From Aspergillus flavus (lineage: Eukaryota > Ascomycota > Eurotiomycetes > Eurotiales > Aspergillaceae), in the NCBI RefSeq assembly GCF_009017415.1, contig NC_092404.1:310001-374000 (forward strand): 64,000 nt of DNA. Direction: 5' to 3'. Shown one piece after another: positions 9,847 through 21,648 of this stretch (its first letter is position 1; each line of letters starts with the position of its first letter). A model generated the notes under the pieces. It did no database searches and was not told the DNA's origin. It saw nothing but the letters and a program-made list of their open reading frames with translations. Position numbers and translations under genes: made by a program.

Positions 9847-11340
9847 ACTTAATGTGGAGTAGGATATTTGATGTATAGTATAGTGGTCATTCATAGAATC
9901 TCTACTCTTTCTTATCGCGGACTGATGACTGCATATCATGTTTTGGATGAATATATACCATAAAAAATGCACCTAGTGAGGCACTCTAGTACTACTGCAT
10001 GTTGTTCAAGAGGTATTCCCATAATATGTATTGAATCAGTAAGGTGACATGTTTCGATGCCATTGTACTATACTACCGAAATAGGAAGGTGGAATGTGGG
10101 ACTCGTGATAGCTGACTAAGGCCAGCGCTGGGCAACCAATTATGTACATACCACGGCATAGCTGAGTCAGGCAAGGGTTATGCACGATTGAGTCATCGGG
10201 GCAGGTTCTGGAGTCTGGACCGAGGTTAAGTCAAACATTGACTAACCCTGCAGGTGACCCCCATGAGCCGCCCGATCGAGCAAAGTCATCTGCCTGGGGT
10301 TCCCTGCAATCAGATGGAGCATCACCTGCGGGCGCTGATAAGCATCAATAGTTCCAGTGACGCAAGCTATGTTCAGGAGGCTGGTTTTTATGGGCATACC
10401 TGCGAAGTAAAAAATGTTGAAGAAAATCTATCAATTTAGAGTGTATCTTTCCAAGTATTTTACATATTTGATTAGATTTTATTTTCCGTCGCCCTTCACG
10501 TCATAATCCATCCAAGTCGGCGTCTCTGTTTGTTAACCTGGATTTCCGTAGTGCTGACGTGATGGCCAATCACAATGCCGGGTGGCTGGCTGTGCCTGAG
10601 GCAGTGGATCAGATTGACGGCGAATCCCAATGCGGCGATCGCCATCCAACTACTCATCGTCTCCCGTTATTCAGGATGAAGGAAACAACCATGGTTCCAA
10701 AGTGGCGTCAGGGGGCGTTCGGCGAGCAGGAATAAGATTCCCCCTCGCAGTCACGATAAGGGAGGCCGATCGTCATAGGATGGCCGTTTATCATCTCCTC
10801 CCGGAGCATGACTGCCGGAGTCAGCATCGCCTCGCTCGGTCCTCGTGCTGCGGAGTCAATATGATATGATATGAATGCTATCTCCTCTTTCTCCGCTTCT
10901 TCTCCTTCTTCGTTTTCTCCTTAATCTCGTCCAGGAAGAAAGGTCGATCAACGACTTGCGATCGCTCCACATTCCCCAGCGTCTATTGTGTCTATTTTTG
11001 GGTTGAATGAGCAACATTGCCGGGCCATTCAGGGACTATCGATTGTTCCATGACTCCGTGGAAGCCCAGACATTGGTGACTCAACCCCAAGGCCTTCTCC
11101 TCTCGCAGGGTCCCTGTTCTCCATCCAACTCCGGTCCCCGGGGCTTCCCTCTCACTCTTAATAATCCCTTCCACCTCGTTCCTGCCTTTTCTGCTAAGTG
11201 GCGGCAACAACCTTCACCATTCAATTTGACAGCTTGATCTGCCGACCTTAATATCAACCTCACCCCATCGGTTCACTCACGTCTCTTCCTCCGTACCGTC
11301 GTTATCAGTCATCTACACCTCGTTGAACTACACAGTCATC
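9847..11340. other. long intergenic region and probable 5' leader of the next gene
   Basis: Nearly 1.5 kb without a recognised gene. The right third has the look of a fungal promoter and leader: pyrimidine tracts (CTCCTCTTTCTCC.. near 10875-10925 and near 11270-11335) and CATC just before the ATG at 11341. An ATG at 11007 opens a 76-codon frame that could be an upstream ORF if transcription starts early. Confidence 0.5.
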
Positions 11341-11943
11341 ATGTCTGACTCCAACGACCTTCGTCATAACGGTACCGCGGCCAAGAGGGTCTATAACCAC
11401 AAGTCCAAATGGGCCTACGGTGGCCGAGCGGCGCTCCCGCATCGCGATGTCTCTCTCTCTGACCCAGTGACTCGTCCAGCGGCACCTCAGACTCACTCCC
11501 TGAAGTACGTTGTCATACAGTCTCATCCAACTATTCATCAAAACTGACTTCTCGAAAGGTATTCCCGTCTTTTGCAGCTTGACCGAAAGGCCAAGTCCAA
11601 CCAGCTAGCGACCACCGCCAAGTCCACCCTGCGACGTGACATTCGGGAGGCCCTGGACAGCGGCCCATCCGACTCCTCCACCGCGGAAGACGTTGAGGAA
11701 CCCTCAGCCGCAAAGGATATTCTAGGGCACCTTCAGGAGGAGGATCTGTTAGAACCATACCAAGTGTCGGGACAGACAATCCTCTCTGATGCGATAAGCA
11801 AGGCCGTAGAGAAATTTGAGACACGAGAAACCGAGAAGCTGGTCGAGGAATACGAAATCATTACTCGGGAGAGTGAGATCGCTACGGGCTATCTCGCCGA
11901 TGATGATTTCGAGCTAGTCGACCATGATCACGCAAGGCTGTGA
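11341..11943 (+). CDS. conserved-looking protein of unknown function, 182 aa
   Basis: Two exons (11341-11504 and 11559-11943) join in phase at a Lys codon to give 549 nt, 182 aa. The N-terminal half is basic and hydrophilic (AKRVYNHKSKWAYGGRAALPHRDVS; then LKYSRLLQLDRKAKSN), followed by an acidic Ser-rich stretch and a helical, charged C-terminal half ending in DDDFELVDHDHARL. No membrane segment, signal peptide or catalytic motif is seen. The structure suggests a soluble, possibly nuclear or adaptor-type protein. I do not recognise a family. Clear splice signals, the leader upstream and the codon pattern favour a real gene. Confidence 0.72.
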
Positions 11944-12803
11944 ATATTCTGATGCTGTATATTTTTCTCGGTTTATCTTGCGATATGTCTTAATGCCACA
12001 AGCGTCGGTTATGGAGTTGATTAGAATTTGCCCCTTCTCTTTGGCGGCTGTTTCATTATGTTTTCGTTTGTCTACATGAGACTTTTGTTTTTGTACCTTT
12101 GATACCGGTGATGATGGGCTACGACCTGGATTTTATTATTAGACTGTTCATACTCATACCCTCAGTTTGATGTTCTATTCCTGTGAATACGTGATGATTA
12201 TGAACAAATCAATATTTGGTTTTACATCCTACAATGCTACGTTTGTAGGATATAAGCGTAAAATAAAAGAAAGACAGTGTAAAGACTCCCAAATTCATCT
12301 CCTTGAGTTGGAAAAAGCGGCTGGATTCACCAATGAATCTACTTGTCAAAGACACATCATAGTGTAGTATAGTACGAGGGAGTCATATTGAGTCTCTGGC
12401 CTATGTGAGACTACTTCGTATTTATACTTTGTGAGCAATATATATTACGTTCTGCCCCTGCATATTGCCAGTCACCGCCATTTTTTATTGCCATCTCCCA
12501 AATTGTTGCTAATTTTCTGTCCAACACCAAATTTATGCCGGTAAAAATGGAAAGAAAATAACATATCGTAAAATAAAATGAAATGAGTCCAGATAGGTGA
12601 ATAATGGAGGATGAAGGGGAACCCCGTTGCCAGGGTAAGCGTACTAGGGCTGCCAGATTTGTTTACCATCACCGATCGGGAATGGTCAAGAATTCGCCGA
12701 TCGAACGAATGTCAATCAGTTACGCCAAATCTTTCTCTACCTTTCTGTCATCCCCCCTCACGCGCGCGTTGTGTTTAGGACATTTTCCCTTCCATCATTC
12801 AAG
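11944..12803. other. intergenic region (3' end of unknown gene, promoter of Brl1 gene)
   Basis: 860 bp with no recognised coding sequence. AT-rich in the middle (12160-12560), changing to pyrimidine-rich sequence with CACGCGCGCG just before the ATG at 12804, as expected of a housekeeping promoter. Confidence 0.5.
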
Positions 12804-14281
12804 ATGGACAAACGATCAGCAGAAAGTCCGATGGACTTCGAATGGCAGACAAGGGCGCCAGGCGATGTGACTTCACCCTTCTATCAGCTCAGCATGCAGC
12901 ATGACAACCAGAAGAAACGTGCGGCCTCCATGCACTCCGCCCATCATAATCATTGCTAATTTAATTTTACTCCGCACAGGACCCCATCGCGTCTTCGAAT
13001 CCCCCGGAAAGAAACAGATGCCGGCCTTGCGCGAACCCAATTCACAGCCTTTCCTCTTCTCCCAGCCGCGATCGCAGGACCCTCCTGGCACCCCGAAATC
13101 CCTCTTTGGCCAGTCCGCATTCATGACCCCGCGCAAGTTTGATGTCGATTTCTCGTCCGGCGCAGAAAATATGTCGTCCCCTGAGAACGCGGACAACGAG
13201 GATACGCCAGAGCCGCCCATGAAGTCGGGCCATCGAAATTCATTATTCAACATGTACGGACGTTTCGCACCGAGTCCCGGACGGGGCGAGATTCCTCGTC
13301 TGAACCATTATTCCAATGCGTTGGCTCGCCGGGTACAGAAGAGAAGGCGGAGGGACAAGGCATTAGATATGCAGTTTCGCAGGGAGAGTGATGATGAGAG
13401 TGACGACGAGCATGTGTCAGGCAACAAGCAGAACCAGAAACAGGGGCACGTTCAGGGGGAGGCTCAGCCGGCATCGCGTATGAATTCTTTCTCGGATTTT
13501 TTCGCTTTGCTCGAGGCGCACCCCAACGTTCCGAGTATCCTGTCCTGGTGGGCTCAGTTGATCGTCAACTTGTCTTTATTCTCGCTCGCTGTGTATGTGG
13601 TGTTTGGTTTTGTGTCGGCTATTCGGGCAGAGTTCGAGCAGGCGGCGGAAGAGGTGTCCGATACGATATTAGCAGAAATGGCGACCTGTGCGAAGAGCTA
13701 CGTGGATAACAAATGCGGTGGCGGAGACCGACTTCCAGCCTTGGAGACAGTATGTGAAAACTGGGAACGCTGCATGAACCGGGACCCCGCGAAGGTTGGT
13801 CGGGCAAAGGTGTCGGCACATACCATGGCGATTATCATAAACAGCTTCATCGACCCGATTAGCTGGAAAGCGATTGTATGTCCTCTTTTCCTAAACCCCG
13901 CATAGACAAGCTGCCACGGCTAATGCTCCCCAGATGTTCTTCCTCGCCACCATATCGACAGTCACCGTTGTCAGCAACTGGTCTTTCCGCTCGTTCAGAA
14001 ACCGTTATAATCAACACGAGTATACTCATCCCTCCGCCCCTAGCTTTCCTCGGCAACCATCCGGACAGCACCACCCTTCGTTAGGCCCCTCCCAGCCGTC
14101 CTACCAGCACTCCGTTGGGTTTAACTACCAAAGCCATGCACCGAGTCTTGATCATAAGAAAGAAACACCCTTGATGCTTGAAGACTCACCTACCCGGGAC
14201 TTCGTGAATGAGCGGAGCCGCACTCGAGAAAGCCGCATGCGTACCCCAAGTCCCACCAAGAGAGATAGGAAGTTGTTATAA
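12804..14281 (+). CDS. brl1: Brl1/Brr6-family nuclear envelope protein
   Basis: A nuclear-envelope membrane protein required for nuclear pore assembly and lipid homeostasis in yeasts (Brl1/Brr6 family). Three exons (12804-12918, 12980-13875, 13934-14281) sum to 1359 nt, 452 aa. The N-terminal ~190 residues are disordered and Pro/Ser-rich, with a basic patch VQKRRRRDK. The diagnostic C-terminal domain follows: first helix WWAQLIVNLSLFSLAVYVVFGFV, a perinuclear loop with four conserved cysteines (ATCAKSYVDNKC and TVCENWERC) that form the family's disulfides, then a second helix around INSFIDPISWKAIMFFLATIST. A Ser/Arg-rich tail ends the protein. The gene name follows the yeast family; I did not separate Brl1 from Brr6, since filamentous fungi often have one member. 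It converges on the MFS gene. Confidence 0.93.
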
Positions 14282-14764
14282 TTTGTGGGGTGACAAACGT
14301 GTGTGTATAAAATTGCATTAGCGGAAGGATTCCGGCGTTTATTGTTTATTTCAAACTGGGGTTTGGACAAAAGATTGTGTTCGGTCTTTGATAGGTTCTC
14401 GTCCACTGGCGTTGCACGATGGAGCACATAACGTCAGTTTCTCTACTTGTATATATAGACATTTTTGGCAACGATGTGCATTACTATTTCTACGAGCAGC
14501 TGGTCTCAACCATATGAAGATCTATATGATGACACAGTACTCATGTATCCATGGAAATGATTATTACTTGACTGACACGAATAGGAATCGCAATATGTCC
14601 GTACGCTACAAACCCTGATCGTGTGCCATATACATGCACCGAGCAGCCATGGAAATGAACCTCAAAGTGGTGATTGTTTACTTTTGAGAGACATAATATA
14701 CATGAATCCACCCGAAGAGACACATCCATGCCGATACACCAGCAAACCAGGCCTCTCACAAGAC
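14282..14764. other. intergenic region between convergent genes
   Basis: 480 bp holding the 3' ends of two convergent transcription units (Brl1 on plus, MFS transporter on minus). I see no further gene or repeat. Confidence 0.6.
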
Positions 14765-16093
14765 TCACGTTCGTCCAAAAATACCCTGAGGGGTCATAGC
14801 CTTGGTCGCTAAAGCAAAGAACCCACCAGTCAAACACATGACACCACTGAATATGCTTGCCTCCGAGTACCCTCCATAGTGTTTGACGAGTGCCCCATTC
14901 ACTGGGGGTCCGATCAAAGTTGCGAAGGAGCTCAAGGCTATGCCCATTCCCATGTAAGTTCCCATGTCCCGGAGATCCTTAGGACAGAGGGTAAAGGCCG
15001 CTGAAGCTCCTGAGATGATGGTACCCGAACTAAAGCCAATGACAGCCGAATACACGATCAAGCCTGCGTTGGTGGTAGCCAAATTGAAACAGAATATCAC
15101 GATTGCCGTGGTTATACCACCGACCATGAACGCATTCAGTCGTCCAAATTTGTCTGCTAATATGCCTGGGATGACACGGCCAAATGTGGATGCCGCGTTC
15201 AGAATCGCCAGCAAATATCCAGAAAGGGTCGCACTCATGCCTCTGGATACTGCATATGAAGGGATGTAGAACAGGGGAAAGAACATGCCAATGAACATGA
15301 AGAACAATGAGACTATCAGAAGGGCGAATTTTGCCTCCTTCAATGCTGATGGAATCCAGAAGGGGGATGTACTTGGCGGCAGACGGCGCTTGACGGTGAG
15401 GCACGCGAATGCCATGATGGGCATTATGAGGAAACCGATGATTCGCACCGACCATCCGAATCCCAAAGAAGAGCCGTTCAGCATTTTGGACAATGCAATG
15501 GGAATCACAATGCCGCCAACAGACGAACCAGCCGCAGCAATGCCTAGAGCGGCTGCTCGCCTTTTGTCAAACCATTGCGATACTGCTGGAAATGCTGGGA
15601 ACTGAAGGAAGCCCGTGACTACACCCATCGATACACCTTGCACGAGCATGATTTGCCAGTATGTCTTGCAAAGACTAAGCATCATCATGGCGAAAACATA
15701 GGCGACTGCAGCTGGCCGGATAATCTAGTCCTATGTCAGTTCGTGGCAGAGGTCGAGGCAGAAGAAATGACATACCCATGCGCCGTAACGATCGAATAAT
15801 GGGCCTGAGATTGCACCCGTTGCAAATTGAAGGAATGCTGCTAGCGATCCTATCCAGGCAATATTGTCTGGCGTTTGTCCGCGAAGTTGATGGGATAAGT
15901 AGTATTCCTCGAAAGTACCGAACGAATTCGCGAAGCCGAGACAACAGAAGAAGAGTGAAGCGCCCCCTGCGGCGACGAGCCACGCTCTACCACCATCTGG
16001 TGCTTCTTCATATTTCGATGAGACCACAGACACTTTCTCCTGGTCGACCTCGCTTCTGGGTGAAATCATAGTATGTTCGGGTGATCTTGTCAT
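14765..16093 (-). CDS. MFS transporter, monocarboxylate-porter type
   Basis: A major-facilitator transporter of the fungal monocarboxylate porter (MCT) family. Two exons (16093-15776 and 15724-14765, intron 51 bp) give 1278 nt, 425 aa. A start at the ATG at 16069 is also possible (417 aa). The MCT hallmark is EEAPDGGRAWLVAAGG at the first helix, followed by FANSFGTFEEYY. The loop between helices 2 and 3 reads GPLFDRYGAW; GVVTGFLQFPAFPAVSQWFDKRRAAALGIAAAGSS is the family's helix 4-5 region. The second half has FGRVIPGILADKFGR and ends after LTGGFFALATKAM. Substrates in this family range from short organic acids to riboflavin and intermediates; none can be chosen here. The start lies 389 bp from the divergent Zn2Cys6 regulator, suggesting that regulator controls it. 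Confidence 0.9.
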
Positions 16094-16482
16094 GTTGCAA
16101 AGAAGAGCCCCGGATTAGTTATGGTTCGCACAGCAGAATGTATATGTGAATTTGGGGTCATTCTTGGCCTTGAGATATGACTAGCCTTAATATATAGCAT
16201 AATGAATGAACAAATAATGATCCCTATACTATTCAAATTGCTATTGAATGGTGTGTATACTAATCGGGGATAAGCCCGGAGCCGGTCATCGGAGTCGGTA
16301 AATGGCAGGCGGAGCGGACCAAAAGCGCAAAGGCTGACCTCCAAAAACCAGTCGTGTCCTCAGCTCCTTTTGTTTTGTTATTTTCCGGCAAAACGGAATG
16401 AGAAATAGTTCGGAGATACGCTGTAAACAGCGTGACACTTTCTTAGTTTGGACCGAGTTCAAAACGGTCGTAAGGGCTAACC
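16094..16482. promoter_or_regulatory. shared divergent promoter with clustered CGG triplets
   Basis: The 389-bp gap separates the starts of the MFS transporter (-) and the Zn2Cys6 factor (+). Between about 16265 and 16325 CGG or CCG triplets are dense (CCCGGAGCCGGTCATCGG, then AGTCGG, GGCGGAGCGG). Zn2Cys6 dimers bind paired CGG triplets, so this is the natural candidate operator. The exact pairing cannot be decided by eye. Confidence 0.45.
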
Positions 16483-18924
16483 ATGACTGACCCCGAACGG
16501 CGGCGCAGACGACCGGCTGTGTAGGTCACGGAACCCTTACATATCCGCGTCCTTCATTCGCACTGACCGCAGAGATACAGCTCGTGCTCTCTTTGCAGGA
16601 GACGAAAGATCCGATGCGATCGGAAGTCTCCCTGTAACAACTGTGTGCGCTCAAAAAATGAGGCGTGCATCTATGAAACTCATCCCTCTGACCATCCGCG
16701 GTCCCGTGTTAACCATGGCCAAACAATTAGCCTGGAATCCCGAGAGGGTCCCTCTCCAACAGCTCCTAGCGCATCTTCCTACGTAAGCAGGCCATCAACC
16801 GAGACTAACCATGCATATGAGTCCATAGTTGGCGGCTCGACAGATGCCACAACTCCTAGGAGTCAAGCGTCTGTTGCGGACGTCGAGGCGCTGAAGAGCA
16901 GAATCAAAAACCTCGAAGAGCAGCTCTCTAAAGCAAATCAGGGGCCTGTCCAGTCCTCTAATTCGACTTATGCTCCTCCCCTAAGGGTCATGAATTCGCC
17001 TCTATGCGAGGTTGATAGCCACTTATTCGGGGAAACTCAAGTCATCACTCGTAGTGTTGTGCATAAGTCCCGCATGTTTGGCCAAAGTCATTGGATCAAT
17101 GGTGTGATTGGGCTAGTAAGTACTTACAGGCTTGCTCCTTTTTAGGAAAAAAGTATGCTGATATCTCGTTAGTGCCGTGATGTCTTCGAGATGCTCGAGC
17201 CTCACGTACGTGACGAAACATCGGATATTTTATCTGGTATGCAGAGGTGTAAAGCCCTTGCGAGGGTTATCAAGTCGCGGCGGACACCTTTATGGCCGTC
17301 ACATTTAGCATCTGCTCTGCCCTCAAAGGATGTAGCGGATGAGCTTGTTGACTGCTACCTGAGGACATCCGAAACTGTCTACCGTGTACTCCATATTCCA
17401 TCCTTTCAAAAGGACTACGAGGCACTCTGGATGTCAGATACAGCACCCGATATGGCATTCATGGTTCAGGTCAAGTTAGTGCTTGCTATCGGAGCTACCG
17501 TGTACGATGAAAATTTCTCCCTACGTGCGTCGGCCATTCAATGGGTCTATGAGGCGCAGACGTGGTTTTCAGAGCCTGTCTGCAAGTCCAGGCGGAGTCT
17601 TCAATTTCTGCAGATCAATATCCTACTATTGATTGCTCGCGAACTGGTAAATGTGGGCGGTGACACCATCTGGACTGCAGCTGGGGCACTTCTGAGAACT
17701 GCGGTGTATTGGGGGCTTCACAGAGATCCAGCCTACTTATCAAATAGGACAATCTTCGTTGGCGAGATGCGCCGGAGGTTATGGAATACTATACTCGAAA
17801 TGGCCCTGCATTCGAGTATGGCCTGTGGTGCGCCTGTGGGCATATCTCTGGACGATTTTGACACCGCGCCTCCCGATAATTATGATGACGACCAGCTTGT
17901 GGCCGATGCCCCGGTGCCAAAGCCAGAAGACACACAAACTCAGGTATCCGTCGCAATAGCTCTCCGTAAAACACTCCCTATTCGCCTGGCAATTGTGAAA
18001 TTTTTGAATGAGCTTGGTTCTAAAAGTACATATGAAGAAACATTGCGACTGGATGCAGAGTTTAGAGTGGGATACAGAGATTTGTGTCGGGCCCTTCAGA
18101 GATATAAGGCGGGCACCGGGTTGAAATCTCATTTTACAACTCACATGGTGGATTGTCTTATGCTGCGCTACCTTGTAACTCTCCATATTCCGTTCTATGC
18201 CATGGCACCGCATGAAACGGCCTATGCATACTCTCGGAAGGCAGTGGTTGAGACGTCCCTGAGAATATGGTGTGCATTGAACCCATCGTCATCTATCATG
18301 GCGGCTCACACTCGTCACGATACAGCTTCAACAGGTCGAAATGATTTTGACAGGCTTGCTATCTGTGGCACGGGCTATCTACGTGTGTTTGGCATGCAGG
18401 CTAGCCTTGCCATTGCAGCAGAATTAAGCACTCAGTTGCAAGAAGAAGAGAGACTCGGCCCGGTATTCTTACGAGCAGATCTACTTTCGATGGTACAGGA
18501 ATCCAAAGAGTGGCTCTTTCGTGCTATCGAAGCTGGTGAGACAAATATCAAGGGTTACTTACTTATTGAGTTAATTGAGGCAAGGATAGCAGGCCTTAGA
18601 CAAGGCCTTGCGCGCGACCAACTTGTGATGTTGTTGCTCAAAGCCGCTGCCGAAGCAGAGGCAAGATGCTTACGCATCCTTGAAAAAATGGCGGCTCAGG
18701 GCCAGACCGAAGGCTTTTCGAATGGGCTTGGTCAAATGGGTCTGGAGATAACTCCCGACTCGGTGGATGATTGGGACCTCATGGTATGTGAAGACTCCAT
18801 CTATCCATCTTCTCCATAACTAATTATTGTTTAGATGACAGATGTTCTCCTGAATCAGAGCACTGCGGAGCCAATGAATTGGGTGTACAATGAGATCCCG
18901 CTAGTGCCTTTGCTTCCCAGTTAA
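16483..18924 (+). CDS. Zn2Cys6 transcription factor with fungal-specific TF domain
   Basis: A binuclear zinc-cluster regulator. Four exons (16483-16520, 16575-17115, 17173-18783, 18835-18924) sum to 2280 nt, 759 aa. The short first exon (MTDPERRRRRPAV) joins at a GTAGGT donor to an exon encoding CSLCRRRKIRCDRKSPCNNC with the last cysteine in NEAC: spacing C-x2-C-x6-C-x5-C-x2-C-x7-C at residues 17-44, a complete cluster. A coiled-coil linker follows (ALKSRIKNLEEQLSKANQ), then the fungal-specific middle-homology domain (YRVLHIPSFQKDYEALW; TAGALLRTAVYWGLHRDP; MRRRLWNTILEM, the family's RRRxW element). The acceptor I use (CAGAG) keeps the first two cysteines; the stronger-looking CTTTGCAG nearby would delete them. 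Divergent from the MFS gene, its probable target. Confidence 0.92.
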
Positions 18925-20129
18925 GAGATTCGATCAAGTCTGGTTATTCGAGCTCCTGACTCAATCTAACTCAAAGAGGCGGAGTCCCATGATGAATACA
19001 CGAACTTTCTGTGATTTCGCAGAGGAACTCCTAGCACCGTACCAACGGGAAAAGTCGTGTCATGTCCTTCTCGCCAATGCGTGATTTGATGATCATTTGA
19101 GGTGTCAATGCGAGACAGGACTTTGATTGAGGCACGCGGATATCGTGTTTCGGCTTCTCTGTCACTTGTCCCTGTCCAAAACTTTGTCTCAACCCCTCCG
19201 ACGGAGCTCCGTTCTTGGGGGCGATCACTTTATCCGAACAACTGTGTGGAGATTCTACTTGGCAAAAGAGCTGCCCAGGAGGCAATGCGCACGGTGCATT
19301 CAATAAATACACGATACGAAGTATAGCGGTGACCATTTGAGCCCAAGGCTAACACGGGTAGTGCTATCAGAGCCAGCCTGGCCGCTTCGAAGGCCCCTTT
19401 CTAGCAGTTTTTACCAGGAAAGTCTCTTGAGAGATAAACTACCCGAAAAATGTACATTATGACAATCCCTTCTAACATGCGTCTACATTTATGCTTACAT
19501 GGGCAAATGGACTGTAATCCTTAATACCTATTATCTTGATACTTTAATTACGATAATGTCTATTTCTGCAAACTTTCGAAATCCCCGCCCTGAATCAGGT
19601 AAAAGCGCACCATTCGCCCTCACCTTATTACAAATTCAAGGGCCACCAGCTCAGCGTTCAAGCAAATGGCGATAAGACCCCTGTTACGTTGCGTCCCTGC
19701 CAAGGTGACTAACGCCAGCGTCTATGTGGTGTTGAGGCTCGTCCCGTCCAACCAACAGCCGCGGTTTGAGTCGCAAGCCGCTTTCGATGTAACCTAAGAA
19801 CTATATGAAGATTAACATTCTACTCAGAGCAAATCAGTCACTGTTACCAAGACCCCAGCTTATCTGTGCATGAGTGAAGAATGATTAATAATATTTGTTT
19901 GCAGTTTCTACAATCGCGCAATGCCCACCATCATGGTGCTCTATCTACTGCGATAAATGGAAAAATTGGATAGGCTTGGCGAAGGTGAGGGGAATCCAAT
20001 GTCCTTGGCGGTGATTTGGTCGTGCGATCCTCTGGTAATCGGGACATATAAGAGTGCGGTGATGGAGAGAGGAGCAGGAATTAGCAGACCAGAATTACCA
20101 TTTCACCTCTCTCCTGAGCAACGGACATC
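18925..20129. other. intergenic region, promoter of the LVIVD gene at the right
   Basis: 1.2 kb without a recognised gene. Near 20047 a CATATAAGAG sequence about 80 bases before the next ATG is a plausible TATA element, followed by AG-rich leader. No repeats or RNA genes seen. Confidence 0.5.
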
Positions 20130-21648
20130 ATGAAACCATCATTTGTCTCCCTTTTGTCCCTGGCTTGCCTCGGGGCAGCCTCCCTCGAGGGCGCTCCGAT
20201 TATGAGCCATTTAATGTCTATTAAAACAGAACATCGTGAGCGAGCTCGCGCCCAGGGCTTATTCAAGCCAAACAGCTACATTGACCTCGCAAAGACGCCT
20301 TGCGTGGATGGCAAAGCAGGAGAATATTCCTGTGAGAACGTTGATCTTCTTGGCTTCCTGAGTCATCAGGCCATGGGCAGTACGACCCGGGAGGGGAATG
20401 ATATCTGGGGTATGTTAACCATACTATGCATCTGTTCCGTGGACATAAGATTTAACATGAACAGGATGGACATCAGCCGATGGCCGTGAATTCGGCATCG
20501 TTGGCCAAACGGACGGAACGGCCTTTGTAGAAGTTCTGGACGATGGCAGTCTGCAGTATGTCGGCCGTCTACCGACGCAGACAACGGCAACTATTTGGAG
20601 AGATATGAAGGTGATTGGGGATCATGCCTATATTGGATCAGAGTCACCGGGACATGGTCTTCAGATCTTTGACTTGAAGAAGGTATATTATCGTAACAAT
20701 ATTGTGCTCAATACTTGAGTACGCCCAAGGCTAACGGAGTCCAGCTTCTCGAGACGGACAGCAATAACCCGACCAATTTCTCGACCACGGAAGACCTAAC
20801 GGCTTGGTACAGCGGTTTTGGTAGCTCACACAACATCGTTGCGCATGAAGAGACTAATATGATCTTCGCTGTCGGCACAGCCAGGAACCTATCCTGCGCT
20901 GGCGGCCTGTGGATGATCGATGTGTCTGATCCCGCGAACCCGACGTCGCCTGGATGTGTCAGTGAAGACGGTTATGTGCACGATGGTAGGTCTCTATGGT
21001 TCAATGGGTCAGCTCAAAGTCCAATACTAACGCAAACCAGCACAATGTGTTATCTACACCGGCCCCGACAAGGAATACACAAACCGTGAGATCTGCTTCA
21101 ACTACAACGAAGACACCCTCACCATCGTCGACATAACAGACAGGGCCTCGCCAATCCAGATCTCCAAAACCCCCTATGTTGGAGCAAGCTACACGCACCA
21201 AGGCTGGATAGCAGTCTCTGACATGTCCTACCTCCTCCTGGACGACGAATTGGACGAACAAGACGGGACAGGCGAAGCCGCTAACGGACACACAACAACG
21301 TACATTTTCAACATTAAGGACCTAGCGAATCCGAAACATACAGGGACGTACCAGTCTCCCGTGCGATCAATCGACCATAACCAGTATGTTATCGATGGGT
21401 TGACATACCAAGCTAACTACGGGAGCGGATTGCGCATCGTCGATGTTAGCTCTGTTAAGGATGATCCGACAGGCAAGGGGTTCAAACAGGTGGGTTTCTT
21501 TGACTGCCACCCAGAAGATGATGCCCAGGGCGGGGAAGTTGAGTTTGTGGGTGCTTGGAGTGTCTACCCATATTTCCGGAGCGGGAATATTTTGTTGAAT
21601 AGTATTGAGAGGGGTGTCTATTCGTTGAAGTACACCGGAAAGGCTTGA
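20130..21648 (+). CDS. secreted LVIVD-repeat / choice-of-anchor-B type protein
   Basis: A secreted beta-propeller-like protein of the LVIVD-repeat, 'choice-of-anchor B' type. Four exons (20130-20409, 20465-20682, 20745-20985, 21041-21648) total 1347 nt, 448 aa. The N-terminus is a signal peptide (MKPSFVSLLSLACLGAASLEGAP). Repeating blades are visible: HGLQIFDLKK, GGLWMIDVSDPANPTSPGC, DTLTIVDITDRASPIQIS, TYIFNIKDLANPKHTGTY and GLRIVDVSSV. Conserved blocks include GWTSADGREFGIVGQTDGTAFVE, SHNIVAHEETN and ASYTHQGW. These families occur in secreted bacterial and fungal proteins with unknown ligands, and I cannot assign an activity. No GPI signal is seen. The cysteine content (e.g. TPCVDGKAGEYSCEN) fits an extracellular, disulfide-bonded protein. 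Confidence 0.85.
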
